A stretch of 64,000 bases of DNA, from contig NC_015730.1 in NCBI RefSeq assembly GCF_000154785.2, forward strand, positions 1,240,001 through 1,304,000. The letters run 5' to 3'. The DNA is from Roseobacter litoralis Och 149 (GTDB lineage: Bacteria; Pseudomonadota; Alphaproteobacteria; Rhodobacterales; Rhodobacteraceae). Below, in pieces: positions 38,800 to 48,460 of the stretch. The notes under the pieces are model-generated. The model saw nothing but the letters and a program-made list of their open reading frames with translations. It had not been told where the DNA came from and ran no database searches. Position numbers and translations under genes: made by a program. Every line of letters begins with the position of its first letter. The first letter of the stretch is position 1.

Positions 38800-38879
38800 A
38801 CATATCCGTGGTACGTCTATCTTAAGAGTGTGGCTTTATCATGCGGATCAAGACCACAAACGGTATTAGGAGACTTTCC

Positions 38880-40799
38880 TTGGGAAATGCACGCAATATA
38901 GCCTTTTGGGTTGTACTATTTCTGTTGATCTTGGCGCTTTTCAACCTGTTCAGCGGCCCCGGCAGCACCATGCAAAGCCGCGAAATCAGCTATTCTGAAT
39001 TCGTTGAAGCGGTCGAATCCGGCAATGTCAGCAACGTGACACTGGATGGGGAGCATGTGCGCTTCCGTCAGGAAGACGGGACAGACTATGTCACGATCAA
39101 GCCATCTGACGCTGAGATCACACAGTTATTGATCGCAAACGACGTGTCAGTGCGTGCGGAGCAGCAGCAGCAATCCGGCTTTCAGACGTTTCTGATGTCG
39201 CTGCTGCCCTTCCTGTTGTTGATCGGTGTCTGGATTTATTTCATGAACCGGATGCAAGGCGGCGGCAAAGGCGGCGCGATGGGCTTCGGAAAATCCAAGG
39301 CCAAGATGCTGACCGAAAAGCATGGGCGCGTCACGTTTGACGATGTCGCAGGCATTGATGAAGCCAAGGAAGAGTTGGAAGAAATTGTCGAATTCTTGCG
39401 CAACCCGCAGAAATTCAGCCGCCTTGGGGGCAAAATTCCCAAAGGTGCATTGCTTGAGGGCCCTCCCGGAACCGGTAAAACGCTGCTGGCGCGCGCCATC
39501 GCGGGCGAGGCAGGTGTGCCGTTCTTTACGATCTCAGGGTCGGATTTTGTAGAAATGTTCGTTGGTGTGGGTGCCTCGCGTGTCCGTGACATGTTCGAGC
39601 AGGCCAAGAAAAACGCGCCTTGCATCGTGTTCATCGATGAAATTGACGCTGTCGGTCGCCATCGTGGCGCTGGATACGGCGGCGGTAATGACGAGCGTGA
39701 ACAGACATTGAACCAGCTTCTGGTCGAAATGGATGGCTTTGAGGCAAACGAAGGCGTGATCATCATCGCCGCAACCAACCGCAAAGACGTACTGGACCCT
39801 GCTTTGCTGCGTCCGGGTCGGTTCGACCGTCAGGTTACCGTCGGCAATCCCGACATCAAGGGGCGCGAGAAAATTCTCGGTGTGCATGCGCGCAAAACGC
39901 CGCTGGGTCCGGATGTTGATCTGCGCATCATCGCGCGCGGTACGCCCGGATTTTCCGGTGCTGATCTGGCAAACCTCGTGAATGAGGCGGCTCTGGGTGC
40001 CGCGCGTGTTGGCCGCCGCTTTGTCACGATGATTGATTTCGAGCAGGCAAAGGACAAGATCATGATGGGCGCGGAGCGCCGGTCGATGGTCATGACCGCG
40101 GAACAAAAAGAGATGACGGCTTATCATGAGGCGGGGCACGCGTTGGTCGGTATCAAGCTGCCAAAATGTGACCCTGTGTATAAGGCGACGATCATTCCAC
40201 GCGGCGGTGCGTTGGGCATGGTGATGAGCCTGCCTGAGATTGATCGCCTGAACATGTTCAAGGACGAATGTCACCAGCGCCTCGCGATGACGATGGCGGG
40301 TAAGGCGGCGGAAATCCTCAAGTATGGTCCGGATTCTGTATCGAATGGTCCCGCTGGCGATATTATGCAGGCCTCGGCACTGGCGCGTGCAATGGTGCTG
40401 CGCTGGGGCATGTCTGACAAGGTCGGCAATATCGACTACTCAGAAGCGGCTGAGGGGTATCAGGGCAACACAGCGGGCTTCTCGGTTTCGGCAAACACCA
40501 AAGAGCTGATCGAAGAAGAAGTGCAGCGTTTCATTCAGGACGGCTATGAATCGGCGAGCAAGATCATCAAGGAAAACGAGGTCGAGTTCGAACGCCTCGC
40601 GCAGGGCTTGCTTGAATACGAGACACTGACCGGTGAAGAGATCAAGCGGGTTATGAATGGTGATCCACCTGTGCCACCCGCGGATCAGGCAGATAAACCT
40701 GACAGCGGCGCGACAACAAGTGTTACCGCTATTCCCAAAGCGAAGGCAAACAAAAGACCCCCATCAGAAGGTGGTCTTGAGCCTGAACCCTCGGTTTGA
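38880..40799 (+). CDS. ftsH: ATP-dependent zinc metalloprotease FtsH
   Basis: A 639-residue membrane AAA+ protease that degrades misfolded and regulatory membrane proteins. Two membrane segments (residues 5 to 25 and about 102 to 122) flank a periplasmic domain. Walker A is [14 protein letters not shown], Walker [17 protein letters not shown], and the zinc site is [14 protein letters not shown] at 38880 is best supported: AGGAG at 38868 to 38872 lies seven bases before it, and the protein then begins [11 protein letters not shown], as is usual. ATG at 38841 is an alternative. A terminator follows. Confidence 0.96.
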   Translation: MGNARNIAFWVVLFLLILALFNLFSGPGSTMQSREISYSEFVEAVESGNVSNVTLDGEHVRFRQEDGTDYVTIKPSDAEITQLLIANDVSVRAEQQQQSGFQTFLMSLLPFLLLIGVWIYFMNRMQGGGKGGAMGFGKSKAKMLTEKHGRVTFDDVAGIDEAKEELEEIVEFLRNPQKFSRLGGKIPKGALLEGPPGTGKTLLARAIAGEAGVPFFTISGSDFVEMFVGVGASRVRDMFEQAKKNAPCIVFIDEIDAVGRHRGAGYGGGNDEREQTLNQLLVEMDGFEANEGVIIIAATNRKDVLDPALLRPGRFDRQVTVGNPDIKGREKILGVHARKTPLGPDVDLRIIARGTPGFSGADLANLVNEAALGAARVGRRFVTMIDFEQAKDKIMMGAERRSMVMTAEQKEMTAYHEAGHALVGIKLPKCDPVYKATIIPRGGALGMVMSLPEIDRLNMFKDECHQRLAMTMAGKAAEILKYGPDSVSNGPAGDIMQASALARAMVLRWGMSDKVGNIDYSEAAEGYQGNTAGFSVSANTKELIEEEVQRFIQDGYESASKIIKENEVEFERLAQGLLEYETLTGEEIKRVMNGDPPVPPADQADKPDSGATTSVTAIPKAKANKRPPSEGGLEPEPSV

Positions 40800-40818
40800 C
40801 CAGACCAACGTGTGAAAA

Positions 40819-40850
40819 GAAAGGCCTCGCTGATGCGGGGCCTTTTCTTT
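40819..40850 (+). terminator. Intrinsic terminator after ftsH
   Basis: AAAGGCCTCGC and GCGGGGCCTTT pair, with one G-T wobble, around a TGAT loop and are followed by TTCTTTT. It lies about 20 bases after the ftsH stop and marks the end of the tol-tilS-ftsH transcription unit. Confidence 0.88.
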
Positions 40851-40901
40851 TGCGTGCCGTTTCGGCATCGTGCCTGTAAACTCAACAGCGGAGGCTGACA
40901 C

Positions 40902-41498
40902 ATGCCAGCACTTATGCCGACAAAGTTTCAAGGTCGCGTCGTTTGGCTGGGGCGCGTGATCAACACACAGGAAACACTGCGATCTGAAACACTACCCTCA
41001 GCGGATCTGAAATTTTCCGGGATAGAAGGCGAATGCCACGGTGGGCTGACACGGCCTGCCTGCGTGCGCACCAAGGCGCAATATCCTGAGGGCACCGAAA
41101 TTCGCAACGTGCGCCAACTCACCATATTGTCGCAAGAGGAGCTCGACGCGATTGCCGAGGATATGGGGATGGCTGATATTGATCCTGCATGGCTCGGGGC
41201 GTCGATGGTCATCGAAGGAATCCCAGACTTTAGCCATGTCCCCCCGTCCTCACGGTTGCAGGTCGAAAGCGGGGCCAGCCTTGCGGTCGATATGGAAAAC
41301 CGGCCCTGCATTTACCCCGGCAGGGAGATTGAAAAAGACCGCCCCGGCCTTGGGCCCAAGTTCAAACCCGCCGCTAAAAACCGGCGTGGTGTGACAGCCT
41401 GGGTTGAGCGTGAAGGCTCCGTTAAGGTCGGGGATTCTGTGCGTCTGCACATTCCGGATCAGCCGGTTTGGCAGATGTTGGGGGATGCACGAGGCTAA
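40902..41498 (+). CDS. MOSC domain-containing protein
   Basis: A 198-residue protein with the MOSC (molybdenum cofactor sulfurase C-terminal) layout: FSGIEGECHGG near residue 40, RTKAQYPEGTEIRNVRQLTILS, and a later Asp-Met-x-Asn-Arg-Pro-Cys (DMENRPC) with the conserved Cys. MOSC proteins carry or transfer sulfur for molybdenum enzymes; the partner here is unknown. It is a single gene after the ftsH terminator. Confidence 0.84.
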   Translation: MPALMPTKFQGRVVWLGRVINTQETLRSETLPSADLKFSGIEGECHGGLTRPACVRTKAQYPEGTEIRNVRQLTILSQEELDAIAEDMGMADIDPAWLGASMVIEGIPDFSHVPPSSRLQVESGASLAVDMENRPCIYPGREIEKDRPGLGPKFKPAAKNRRGVTAWVEREGSVKVGDSVRLHIPDQPVWQMLGDARG

Positions 41499-41644
41499 GT
41501 TCAGGTTTCCGAAAAGAAACGAATGCGGCCTTCGTCGCCGCATCATGAGTGGAAAACGTCGGAATTGCGACTCTCCGTTGACGGTACACCCCTGTATGCA
41601 GAACATAGAACACAGCCTAATCGGCATTTTCAGGGGGACATTCC

Positions 41645-43321
41645 ATGGCTTTTAAAACCGATATCGAAATTGCGCGGGCCGCAACAAAACTGCCCATTCA
41701 GGAAATCGGCGCAAAGCTGGGCATATCCAGTGACGATCTGCTGCCTTATGGACACGACAAGGCAAAGGTTTCGCAGTCTTTCATCAATTCCGTACAAGGG
41801 AATAAGAATGGCAAACTGGTACTGGTGACCGCCATTAACCCGACGCCTGCCGGTGAAGGAAAAACGACAACGACGGTTGGTCTTGGTGATGGTCTCAACC
41901 GGATCGGTCGCAAGGCAGCCGTCTGTATTCGTGAAGCGTCGCTGGGCCCGAATTTCGGGATGAAGGGTGGCGCCGCCGGGGGTGGCAATGCGCAGGTTGT
42001 TCCGATGGAAGAAATGAACCTGCATTTCACGGGCGATTTCCACGCGATCACCTCAGCGCACAACCTGCTGAGCGCGATGATTGATAACCACATCTACTGG
42101 GGCAATGAGCTGGAAATCGACACGCGCCGCGTCGTATGGCGCCGCGTTCTGGACATGAATGATCGGGCGTTGCGCACCATTACGGCCTCCCTTGGTGGCG
42201 TGGCAAACGGCTTCCCGCGTGAAGCCGGCTTTGACATCACGGTGGCATCCGAGGTTATGGCGATCCTGTGCCTCGCCAATAATCTTGAAGATCTGCAAAA
42301 GCGTCTCGGTGATATGATCGTTGCATACCGCCGCGACCGCACACCGATTTATGCGCGTGACATCAAAGCAGACGGTGCGATGACGGTGCTGCTGAAAGAC
42401 GCCATGCAGCCCAACCTCGTGCAGACGCTTGAAAACAACCCTGCCTTTGTGCACGGCGGACCATTTGCCAATATTGCGCATGGGTGTAACTCGGTGATCG
42501 CGACGACGACAGCGCTCAAGCTGGCGGATTTCGTCGTGACCGAAGCGGGTTTCGGTGCTGATCTCGGGGCGGAAAAGTTCCTCAACATCAAGTGCCGCAA
42601 GGCTGGCCTTGCGCCGTCCTGCGTCGTTGTCGTCGCCACAGTGCGGGCGATGAAAATGAATGGAGGTGTCGCCAAGGCGGACCTCGGTGCGGAAAATGTT
42701 GATGCCGTCAAAAAAGGCTGCCCGAACCTTGGGCGTCACATCGAAAACGTCAAATCCTTTGGTGTTCCGGTTGTGGTTGCGATCAACCACTTCGTGACGG
42801 ATACGGATGCAGAGGTGCAGGCGGTCAAGGATTTCGTTTCAGAACACGGGTCCGAAGCGATCCTGTCGCGCCATTGGGAATTGGGCTCGGAAGGGTCTGC
42901 GGAACTGGCGACACGGGTAGCGGAGATTGCGGATGCGGATATGGCAAACTTCGCGCCGATCTACCCCGATGACATGAGCCTGTTTGACAAAATCGATACC
43001 ATCGCCAAGCGTATCTACCGCGCAGATGAGGTTCTGATGGATCAAAAACTGCGCAACCAGTTGAAGGACTGGGAAGCGCAGGGCTACGGCAATTTGCCGG
43101 TCTGTATGGCAAAGACGCAATACAGCTTTACCACGGACCCTGAGCGGCGCGGTGCGCCCACCGGCTTTTCGGTGCCGGTGCGTGAAGTCCGCCTGAGCGC
43201 GGGTGCTGGTTTTGTGATCGCCATCTGCGGAGAGATCATGACCATGCCGGGGCTGCCGCGCGTGCCGTCGGCTGAGGCAATCAAGCTGAACGCAGATGGA
43301 GACGTTGAAGGGCTTTTCTGA
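41645..43321 (+). CDS. fhs: Formate--tetrahydrofolate ligase
   Basis: A 558-residue enzyme that makes 10-formyl-THF from formate, THF and ATP. The nucleotide-binding motif [20 protein letters not shown] near residue 60 and [18 protein letters not shown] are diagnostic, and the length is standard. In roseobacters fhs works with FolD in oxidation of methyl groups from compounds such as DMSP and glycine betaine (family knowledge). The leader contains a small TGCGGC/GCCGCA hairpin at 41524 to 41542. Confidence 0.97.
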   Translation: MAFKTDIEIARAATKLPIQEIGAKLGISSDDLLPYGHDKAKVSQSFINSVQGNKNGKLVLVTAINPTPAGEGKTTTTVGLGDGLNRIGRKAAVCIREASLGPNFGMKGGAAGGGNAQVVPMEEMNLHFTGDFHAITSAHNLLSAMIDNHIYWGNELEIDTRRVVWRRVLDMNDRALRTITASLGGVANGFPREAGFDITVASEVMAILCLANNLEDLQKRLGDMIVAYRRDRTPIYARDIKADGAMTVLLKDAMQPNLVQTLENNPAFVHGGPFANIAHGCNSVIATTTALKLADFVVTEAGFGADLGAEKFLNIKCRKAGLAPSCVVVVATVRAMKMNGGVAKADLGAENVDAVKKGCPNLGRHIENVKSFGVPVVVAINHFVTDTDAEVQAVKDFVSEHGSEAILSRHWELGSEGSAELATRVAEIADADMANFAPIYPDDMSLFDKIDTIAKRIYRADEVLMDQKLRNQLKDWEAQGYGNLPVCMAKTQYSFTTDPERRGAPTGFSVPVREVRLSAGAGFVIAICGEIMTMPGLPRVPSAEAIKLNADGDVEGLF

Positions 43322-43343
43322 TCGTCTGATCTCACAAAGATTG

Positions 43344-43369
43344 CTGCGGGCAAATTACCTTGCCCGCAG
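43344..43369 (+). terminator. Hairpin after fhs
   Basis: CTGCGGGCAA and TTGCCCGCAG form a perfect ten-base-pair stem with loop ATTACC, 23 bases after the fhs stop. No T-run follows, so it may be a weak terminator or a 3'-end stabiliser that lowers expression of the next genes. Confidence 0.6.
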
Positions 43370-43417
43370 TGCGCAGGTCGGGCAGGCTGGTCGCTCAGAG
43401 AGTGGAAAGGAACCACA

Positions 43418-43888
43418 ATGATGAGATGGATTGCTTTTGTCGCAGCCGTGTTGCTTGCTGGCGACGCAGCGGCTGAGGACCGATATGTCGGGTATTACTA
43501 TCCCGAGGTGGCAACCTCGGAAACGTTTGACCGGGTTGTGCGCAGCTCGGAAGGTGCAAACAAAAGCGTGCGCATAGATTTTGTGAACGTTCTGACCAAA
43601 GCACAGCTGGAAGCGCCGGAAAGCCCGAGATTCGTATTCTTCACTAAGGGCGAAGGGGCAGATACGCTTATCCTTGTGGCCCTTGATGACGACGTGTTTT
43701 CAACCATCTATCGCGCGCGTGCGATCCTTGCACAGCTTACGACAAGCGTCAGGCAAGGCGGGTATTTCCGACAGGAAGACTTGCAATACGTTGCCACTTT
43801 TTACGACCTTTTGCAGTTGATGGCCTTTGACGAGCTGATCATCAGTGACGGCCAAAACTGGGCTCACCGGGTCGATTTTATCAGATAA
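43418..43888 (+). CDS. Secreted conserved hypothetical protein, 156 aa
   Basis: The family is not recognised. A signal peptide ([18 protein letters not shown], cleavage after AEA-like AAA/E) points to the periplasm. The mature part has [21 protein letters not shown] near its start and a beta strand-rich centre ([24 protein letters not shown]), ending with [18 protein letters not shown]. It sits between fhs and folD, 14 bases ahead of folD, so it is probably expressed with folate genes although it is exported. Confidence 0.78.
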   Translation: MMRWIAFVAAVLLAGDAAAEDRYVGYYYPEVATSETFDRVVRSSEGANKSVRIDFVNVLTKAQLEAPESPRFVFFTKGEGADTLILVALDDDVFSTIYRARAILAQLTTSVRQGGYFRQEDLQYVATFYDLLQLMAFDELIISDGQNWAHRVDFIR

Positions 43889-43902
43889 CAGGAAGATCAG
43901 AA

Positions 43903-44805
43903 ATGTCAGCTACACTCATTGACGGAAAAGCCTTTGCCGCGCGCGTTCGTGCGCAGGTTGCAGAGCATGTAACGCGCCTCAAGGCCGATCATGGGATCAC
44001 ACCTGGGCTGGCCGTTGTGCTGGTCGGGGAAGACCCGGCAAGTCAGGTCTATGTGCGTTCCAAAGGCAAACAGACCACCGAAGTCGGTATGAAATCAGTT
44101 GAGCACAAGCTGGATGTGGACACGTCTGAAGCCGATCTGCTGGCGATTGTGGATCAACTCAACAAGGATCCTGAAATCCACGGCATTCTGGTGCAGCTGC
44201 CCTTGCCAAAGCATCTTGATGAGGACCTCGTGATCAATTCCATTGCGCCAGAAAAGGACGTCGACGGGTTTCACATCTCAAATGTGGGGCTGTTGGGCAC
44301 GGGTCAGAAAAGCATGGTGCCCTGCACGCCACTGGGTTGCCTGATGATGCTACGCGATTACCATGGCTCACTCTCGGGGATGGATGCCGTTGTTGTCGGT
44401 CGCTCAAACATCGTGGGCAAACCGATGGCGCAGCTTTTGCTGGGTGACAGCTGCACTGTGACCATCGCGCATAGCCGCACCAAGGACCTCGCGGATGTCG
44501 TGCGGCGCGCCGATATCGTCGTGGCGGCGGTTGGGCGACCTGAAATGGTGCCCGGTGACTGGATCAAACCCGGTGCGACGGTGATTGACGTGGGCATCAA
44601 TCGTCTGGATGCGCCGGAAAAGGGCGAAGGCAAAACGCGTCTGGTAGGGGATGTGGACTTCGACAGCTGTGCGGCGGTTGCCGGGGCCATCACGCCTGTG
44701 CCCGGCGGTGTGGGTCCAATGACCATCGCCTGCCTGCTGGCCAATACGGTCACGGCATGTTGTCGTGCAAATGGTCTGGAAGAACCCGAAGGGTTGACCG
44801 CTTAA
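43903..44805 (+). CDS. folD: Methylenetetrahydrofolate dehydrogenase / cyclohydrolase FolD
   Basis: A 300-residue bifunctional enzyme interconverting 5,10-methylene-, methenyl- and 10-formyl-THF. Key stretches are [22 protein letters not shown] (catalytic Tyr and Lys), [20 protein letters not shown] and the NADP site [19 protein letters not shown] clear AGGA ribosome-binding site precedes the start. Its stop TAA overlaps that of the convergent thioesterase within a TTAA palindrome. Confidence 0.97.
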   Translation: MSATLIDGKAFAARVRAQVAEHVTRLKADHGITPGLAVVLVGEDPASQVYVRSKGKQTTEVGMKSVEHKLDVDTSEADLLAIVDQLNKDPEIHGILVQLPLPKHLDEDLVINSIAPEKDVDGFHISNVGLLGTGQKSMVPCTPLGCLMMLRDYHGSLSGMDAVVVGRSNIVGKPMAQLLLGDSCTVTIAHSRTKDLADVVRRADIVVAAVGRPEMVPGDWIKPGATVIDVGINRLDAPEKGEGKTRLVGDVDFDSCAAVAGAITPVPGGVGPMTIACLLANTVTACCRANGLEEPEGLTA

Positions 44806-45239
44806 GCCGGACTCTGTGGTGTCGCGGGAACCGGCACCATCGTGCCCTGCAGAGCGGCAATATGCCGTTCGTGCGTGCCGGTCACCGCATAGACATCCGC
44901 AGCCACCACAATCAGCTGGCGGCCTGCTTTGATGATCCTGCCCTTTGCGATGAGGTAATCACCAAGCGCAGGGGCCAGCAGGTTGATTTTCATTTCAGCC
45001 GTCACGACTTCACGATCACGGGGCAGGGTTGTCAGGGCGGCATATCCCGCAGCGCTGTCCCCGATGGCAAAGGTTAACCCGGCGTGGGCAAACCCCTGCT
45101 GCTGGCGACTGCCCGGTAAAATCGGCGCTTTAATGGTCACATTGGCTGTACGCACGCTGGCCAGTTCCGCGCCTAAGGTATGCATCATGCTTTGCGCTTC
45201 AAAGCTGTGTTGAATGCGGTCCAATTCTGCTTGATCCAT
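44802..45239 (-). CDS. PaaI family (hotdog) thioesterase
   Basis: A 145-residue hotdog-fold protein. The helix-strand region [21 protein letters not shown] (with the HAG turn) and [17 protein letters not shown] match the PaaI/YigI thioesterase group, which hydrolyses medium-chain or aromatic acyl-CoAs. The substrate is unknown. It lies nine bases downstream of pdeM on the same strand and probably belongs to its transcript. Confidence 0.87.
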   Translation of the reverse strand: MDQAELDRIQHSFEAQSMMHTLGAELASVRTANVTIKAPILPGSRQQQGFAHAGLTFAIGDSAAGYAALTTLPRDREVVTAEMKINLLAPALGDYLIAKGRIIKAGRQLIVVAADVYAVTGTHERHIAALQGTMVPVPATPQSPA

Positions 45240-45248
45240 CGTCTGGTC

Positions 45249-45911
45249 CTATCGTGGCATTGGAACACAAGTGGGCACCGGGCCGGTCAGAATTGCAAGA
45301 GCATGCGGGCCCATCAGTTGGTCAAGCGCTTGGTGATTTGTACGCAGCCCGCCCGTATATGTCCCGTAAGCCGGCATCACGAGGCGTCTGTCATCAACCA
45401 GAAAAGCCGGGCGTGAAATCATGCGCCCTCTGGTCTGAAGCTGAACTTTGGGATGATAATGCCCGGAAATCTCAGCGTGTTGACCGGGGTCAGCGATATG
45501 GCGAAAGGTCAGGTCTTTATGCACCAATTGATGCACATGCTGCCCGCCAAATTCAACCGGGCCCGGGTCATGATTGCCCTCAATCCAGATCCAGTGCCGC
45601 CCCGCTTGCAGCCGCATCAGCCAGTGGCGATCCTCTTCTGTCAGGTTTTCAGCGGCCGTAACGTCATCAAAACTATCGCCCAGACAGATGACGATCCGGG
45701 CACCGGTTTGGGCCAGATCATCCCCTAGTCGCGCAAGTGTGTCGCGCGTCTCATAAGGTGGCAGGGTTTGCCCGCTGCGCCGCGCCACCCGCTCGGACTT
45801 TCCCAGATGAAGATCAGAAACGCAGAGTAGGTTCTCGTCCGGCCAGAAAAGCGCGCCCGAAGGCATCGCCCTGAGCGTAATGCCACAAAAGGAGAAATCG
45901 TAAAAGTTCAT
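45249..45911 (-). CDS. pdeM: Ligase-associated DNA damage response endonuclease PdeM
   Basis: A 220-residue calcineurin-like metallophosphoesterase. Metal-binding motifs are CVSDLHLGK (DxH), CLGDSFDD (GDxxD), IEGNHDP (GNHD) and EISGHYHPK (GHxH), in the order seen in PdeM. ATG at 45911 is chosen; the frame is open six codons upstream. It follows the large helicase on the same strand, its usual partner in a bacterial DNA repair module. Confidence 0.92.
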   Translation of the reverse strand: MNFYDFSFCGITLRAMPSGALFWPDENLLCVSDLHLGKSERVARRSGQTLPPYETRDTLARLGDDLAQTGARIVICLGDSFDDVTAAENLTEEDRHWLMRLQAGRHWIWIEGNHDPGPVEFGGQHVHQLVHKDLTFRHIADPGQHAEISGHYHPKVQLQTRGRMISRPAFLVDDRRLVMPAYGTYTGGLRTNHQALDQLMGPHALAILTGPVPTCVPMPR

Positions 45912-45950
45912 GATTTGTCCATCGCGCACTCGGTCGATCTTGGCAAGGGG

Positions 45951-48404
45951 TTACCAGCCGACGCGCCATTTCGGTTTGTCGCTCGGCGGCGGTGTGATCT
46001 GTGCCAGACCCGCGGCGTGCATAAGACGCTCGGCTTCTTCGGCGAGCAGCCGTTCCTCAGCCGCGCCCTTGACGGGAACGCGACCCATTTCCAACAGCAT
46101 GGGCGCTGAAAGCGGGCTGACGCGGGGCAGGGTTACATGGTCGATGCGACCTGCAACGCGCTCCGCCATCTCCTTGATCCGGCCAAAATCGACCAAGCCG
46201 CGCAAGGCTTCCTCGTGGGTAATTTCCAGTAAAAGATGATCCGGATCATACTTTTGCAATGTGTCATAGAGAATATCCGAACTGAAGGTCGCTTGCCGGC
46301 CTGATTTGCGCGCTGTTGGTGTGTTGCGCTGGATCAGCCCGGCAATCGTTGCGCTGGCGCGGAAGGTCCGCTTCATGACGGCGTTGCCCGCCAGCCAAGT
46401 CTCCAGCCCGGTTTCAAGCGCTTCAAGGTCGAACAGCGGTGCGGGGTCCGTGACAGGTTGCAGCCCCCAGATCAGCGTCGCATAATCGGTCGCGACAAAC
46501 CCCAACGGGTCGAGCCCCATCTCCTCCATGCGTTTGGTCAGCAAAAGGCCAAGGGTCTGTTGCCCGTTTCGCCCGGCAAAGCCGTAAACCACAGTCTGCG
46601 CGCGCCCGTCATGCGGAAAGCTTTCGATCAGCAGACGCCCCGGTGCTGGCAACTGACTGCGTTTGCGTTGTAGTGCGAGCCAGTCGGCTGTATGCGCGGG
46701 CAAATAGGGCCAGTCAGTGTCCTGAAATATTTCGACAACGCGGGCACTGAGTTGCATAGAGGTTGCAAATTTTGTTCCGAGGAACGTGGCGACTTTGGGC
46801 TTTTTGGCAGCGTTGCGGCTGACCTCAACTGTCATTTCGCGCAAACCCTCGTAGCGCACGATCTGTCCGCCGATCAAAAAGGTATCGCCGGGCGTCAGCG
46901 TTGCTGCGAACCCTTCTTCGATCTCTCCCAAGGGTTTGCCGCCACGGCTGCGTTGCAGGCGCACTTTCAGCGTGTCCGTGTCCTGTATCGTGCCGATGTT
47001 CATGCGGATTTTCTGCGCCGCGCGCGGGTCGCGCAGATGCCACAACCCGTCAGCATTCTGCATCAGACGCTGCCACTGATCATAGGCGCGCAGCGCATAC
47101 CCGCCCGTTGCACAGAACGTCAGGCAAGCGTCGAATTCTGCGCGGGTGAGGTCAGCGTAGGCCCCGACGGTGATCACTTCACCATAAAGCGCATCCGCAT
47201 CAAAGGGCCCTGCGCAGGCAGTGATGAGGATATGTTGGCACAAGACATCGCGCGGCCCGCGTCCGCGTGGCTCGCCATCAAGCTGCCCGGCGTAAACCGC
47301 ATCCAGAGCGGCGTGGCATTCGACAACTTCAAACCGGTTCGCTGGAACCAGCAGCGCCTTGGACGGGGCGTTGTAGCGGTGATTTGCCCGTCCGATCCGC
47401 TGCACCAGACGTTTGACGTTCTTGGGTGCGCCGATCTGTATGACAAGATCCACATCGCCCCAGTCGATCCCCAGATCAAGACTGCCGGTACAGACAATTG
47501 CGCGCAGATCGCCCCGCACCATCGCCGCTTCGACCTTTTCGCGCTGTTGGCGATCCAGCGATCCGTGATGGATGCCGATCGGCAGTCCGTCCTCATTGGC
47601 AAGCCACAGATTGTGAAAGAAAATCTCGGCCTGCGCGCGGGTATTGTGAAAAATCAGCGTCGTTTTGTGCGCCTTGACCTGCGCCAGCACCGCCGGAATG
47701 GCATAGGCCGCATTGCCGCCCGACCAAGGCGGCGCCTCGGGCGTGGTCAGCATGGAGATGTCCGGGGCAGGGCCGGGATCGGCCAGCAAAATCTCGCAGG
47801 GGTCGGGGTGTTTTGCCAGAAGCTGTGCAATGGCCTGCGGATCATCGACGGTCGCAGACAGACCCACCCGGCGCAGGTCCGGGCAAAGCCGCTGCAGGCG
47901 ACCCAACGCCAGCATCAACTGATCGCCACGTTTGGATTCTGCCAGTGCGTGTATCTCATCCACCACAACGCGCCGCAGCCCTTTGAACATGCGCGGCGCA
48001 TCCTCGTAACTTGTCAGCAACGCAAGGCTTTCGGGTGTTGTCAGCAGAATATGCGGGGGGTCAGCGCGCTGACGCTTCTTGCGCGTGGCCGATGTGTCAC
48101 CTGTTCGGTCCTCAACCCGGATGGGCAGGTTCATCTCAGTCACAGGGGTTGTCAGGTTGCGCTTTATGTCTGCCGCCAGGGCTTTGAGAGGAGAGATATA
48201 AAGCGTGTGCAATCCATCCCGTGGCGCAGTGGCCAGATCAATCAGTGTCGGAAGAAAACCCGCCAGTGTTTTGCCGCCGCCCGTGGGCGCAATGAGCAGT
48301 AACGCCGGATCATCCGCGCGCGCCAGCATGTCAAGCTGATGCGGATGGATTTGCCAGCCCTTTGAGGCGAACCAATCGGTAAATTGTTGTGGTACGCCGG
48401 TCAT
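45951..48404 (-). CDS. Ligase-associated DNA damage response DEXH-box helicase
   Basis: An 817-residue superfamily 2 helicase of the Lhr-like type. Motif I is LLLIAPTGGGKTLAGFL, motif II VVVDEIHALAESKRG, motif III LSATV, and motif VI QRIGRANHR; the C-terminal domain has the Lhr pattern. ATG at 48404 starts just before the conserved FTDWFASKGWQIHPHQLDML. In the known module a ligase and an exonuclease lie alongside; here the upstream gene is a pilus-linked AAA ATPase instead, and neither partner is in the window. Confidence 0.93.
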   Translation of the reverse strand: MTGVPQQFTDWFASKGWQIHPHQLDMLARADDPALLLIAPTGGGKTLAGFLPTLIDLATAPRDGLHTLYISPLKALAADIKRNLTTPVTEMNLPIRVEDRTGDTSATRKKRQRADPPHILLTTPESLALLTSYEDAPRMFKGLRRVVVDEIHALAESKRGDQLMLALGRLQRLCPDLRRVGLSATVDDPQAIAQLLAKHPDPCEILLADPGPAPDISMLTTPEAPPWSGGNAAYAIPAVLAQVKAHKTTLIFHNTRAQAEIFFHNLWLANEDGLPIGIHHGSLDRQQREKVEAAMVRGDLRAIVCTGSLDLGIDWGDVDLVIQIGAPKNVKRLVQRIGRANHRYNAPSKALLVPANRFEVVECHAALDAVYAGQLDGEPRGRGPRDVLCQHILITACAGPFDADALYGEVITVGAYADLTRAEFDACLTFCATGGYALRAYDQWQRLMQNADGLWHLRDPRAAQKIRMNIGTIQDTDTLKVRLQRSRGGKPLGEIEEGFAATLTPGDTFLIGGQIVRYEGLREMTVEVSRNAAKKPKVATFLGTKFATSMQLSARVVEIFQDTDWPYLPAHTADWLALQRKRSQLPAPGRLLIESFPHDGRAQTVVYGFAGRNGQQTLGLLLTKRMEEMGLDPLGFVATDYATLIWGLQPVTDPAPLFDLEALETGLETWLAGNAVMKRTFRASATIAGLIQRNTPTARKSGRQATFSSDILYDTLQKYDPDHLLLEITHEEALRGLVDFGRIKEMAERVAGRIDHVTLPRVSPLSAPMLLEMGRVPVKGAAEERLLAEEAERLMHAAGLAQITPPPSDKPKWRVGW

Positions 48405-48460
48405 AAGGCAAGTGTAGTGCTGCGCGGCAGTCAGGCCAATACCGCGCGGCGTTTCAGCGT

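Noticed and set aside
41499..41644. Riboswitch (folate-type) before fhs
   Set aside because: Only one short six-base-pair hairpin is visible and no known folate riboswitch core could be matched.
46692..48302. Plus-strand open frame of over 500 codons opposite the DEXH helicase
   Set aside because: The minus strand has all helicase motifs; the antisense product is Arg/Gln/His-rich, typical of a shadow frame.
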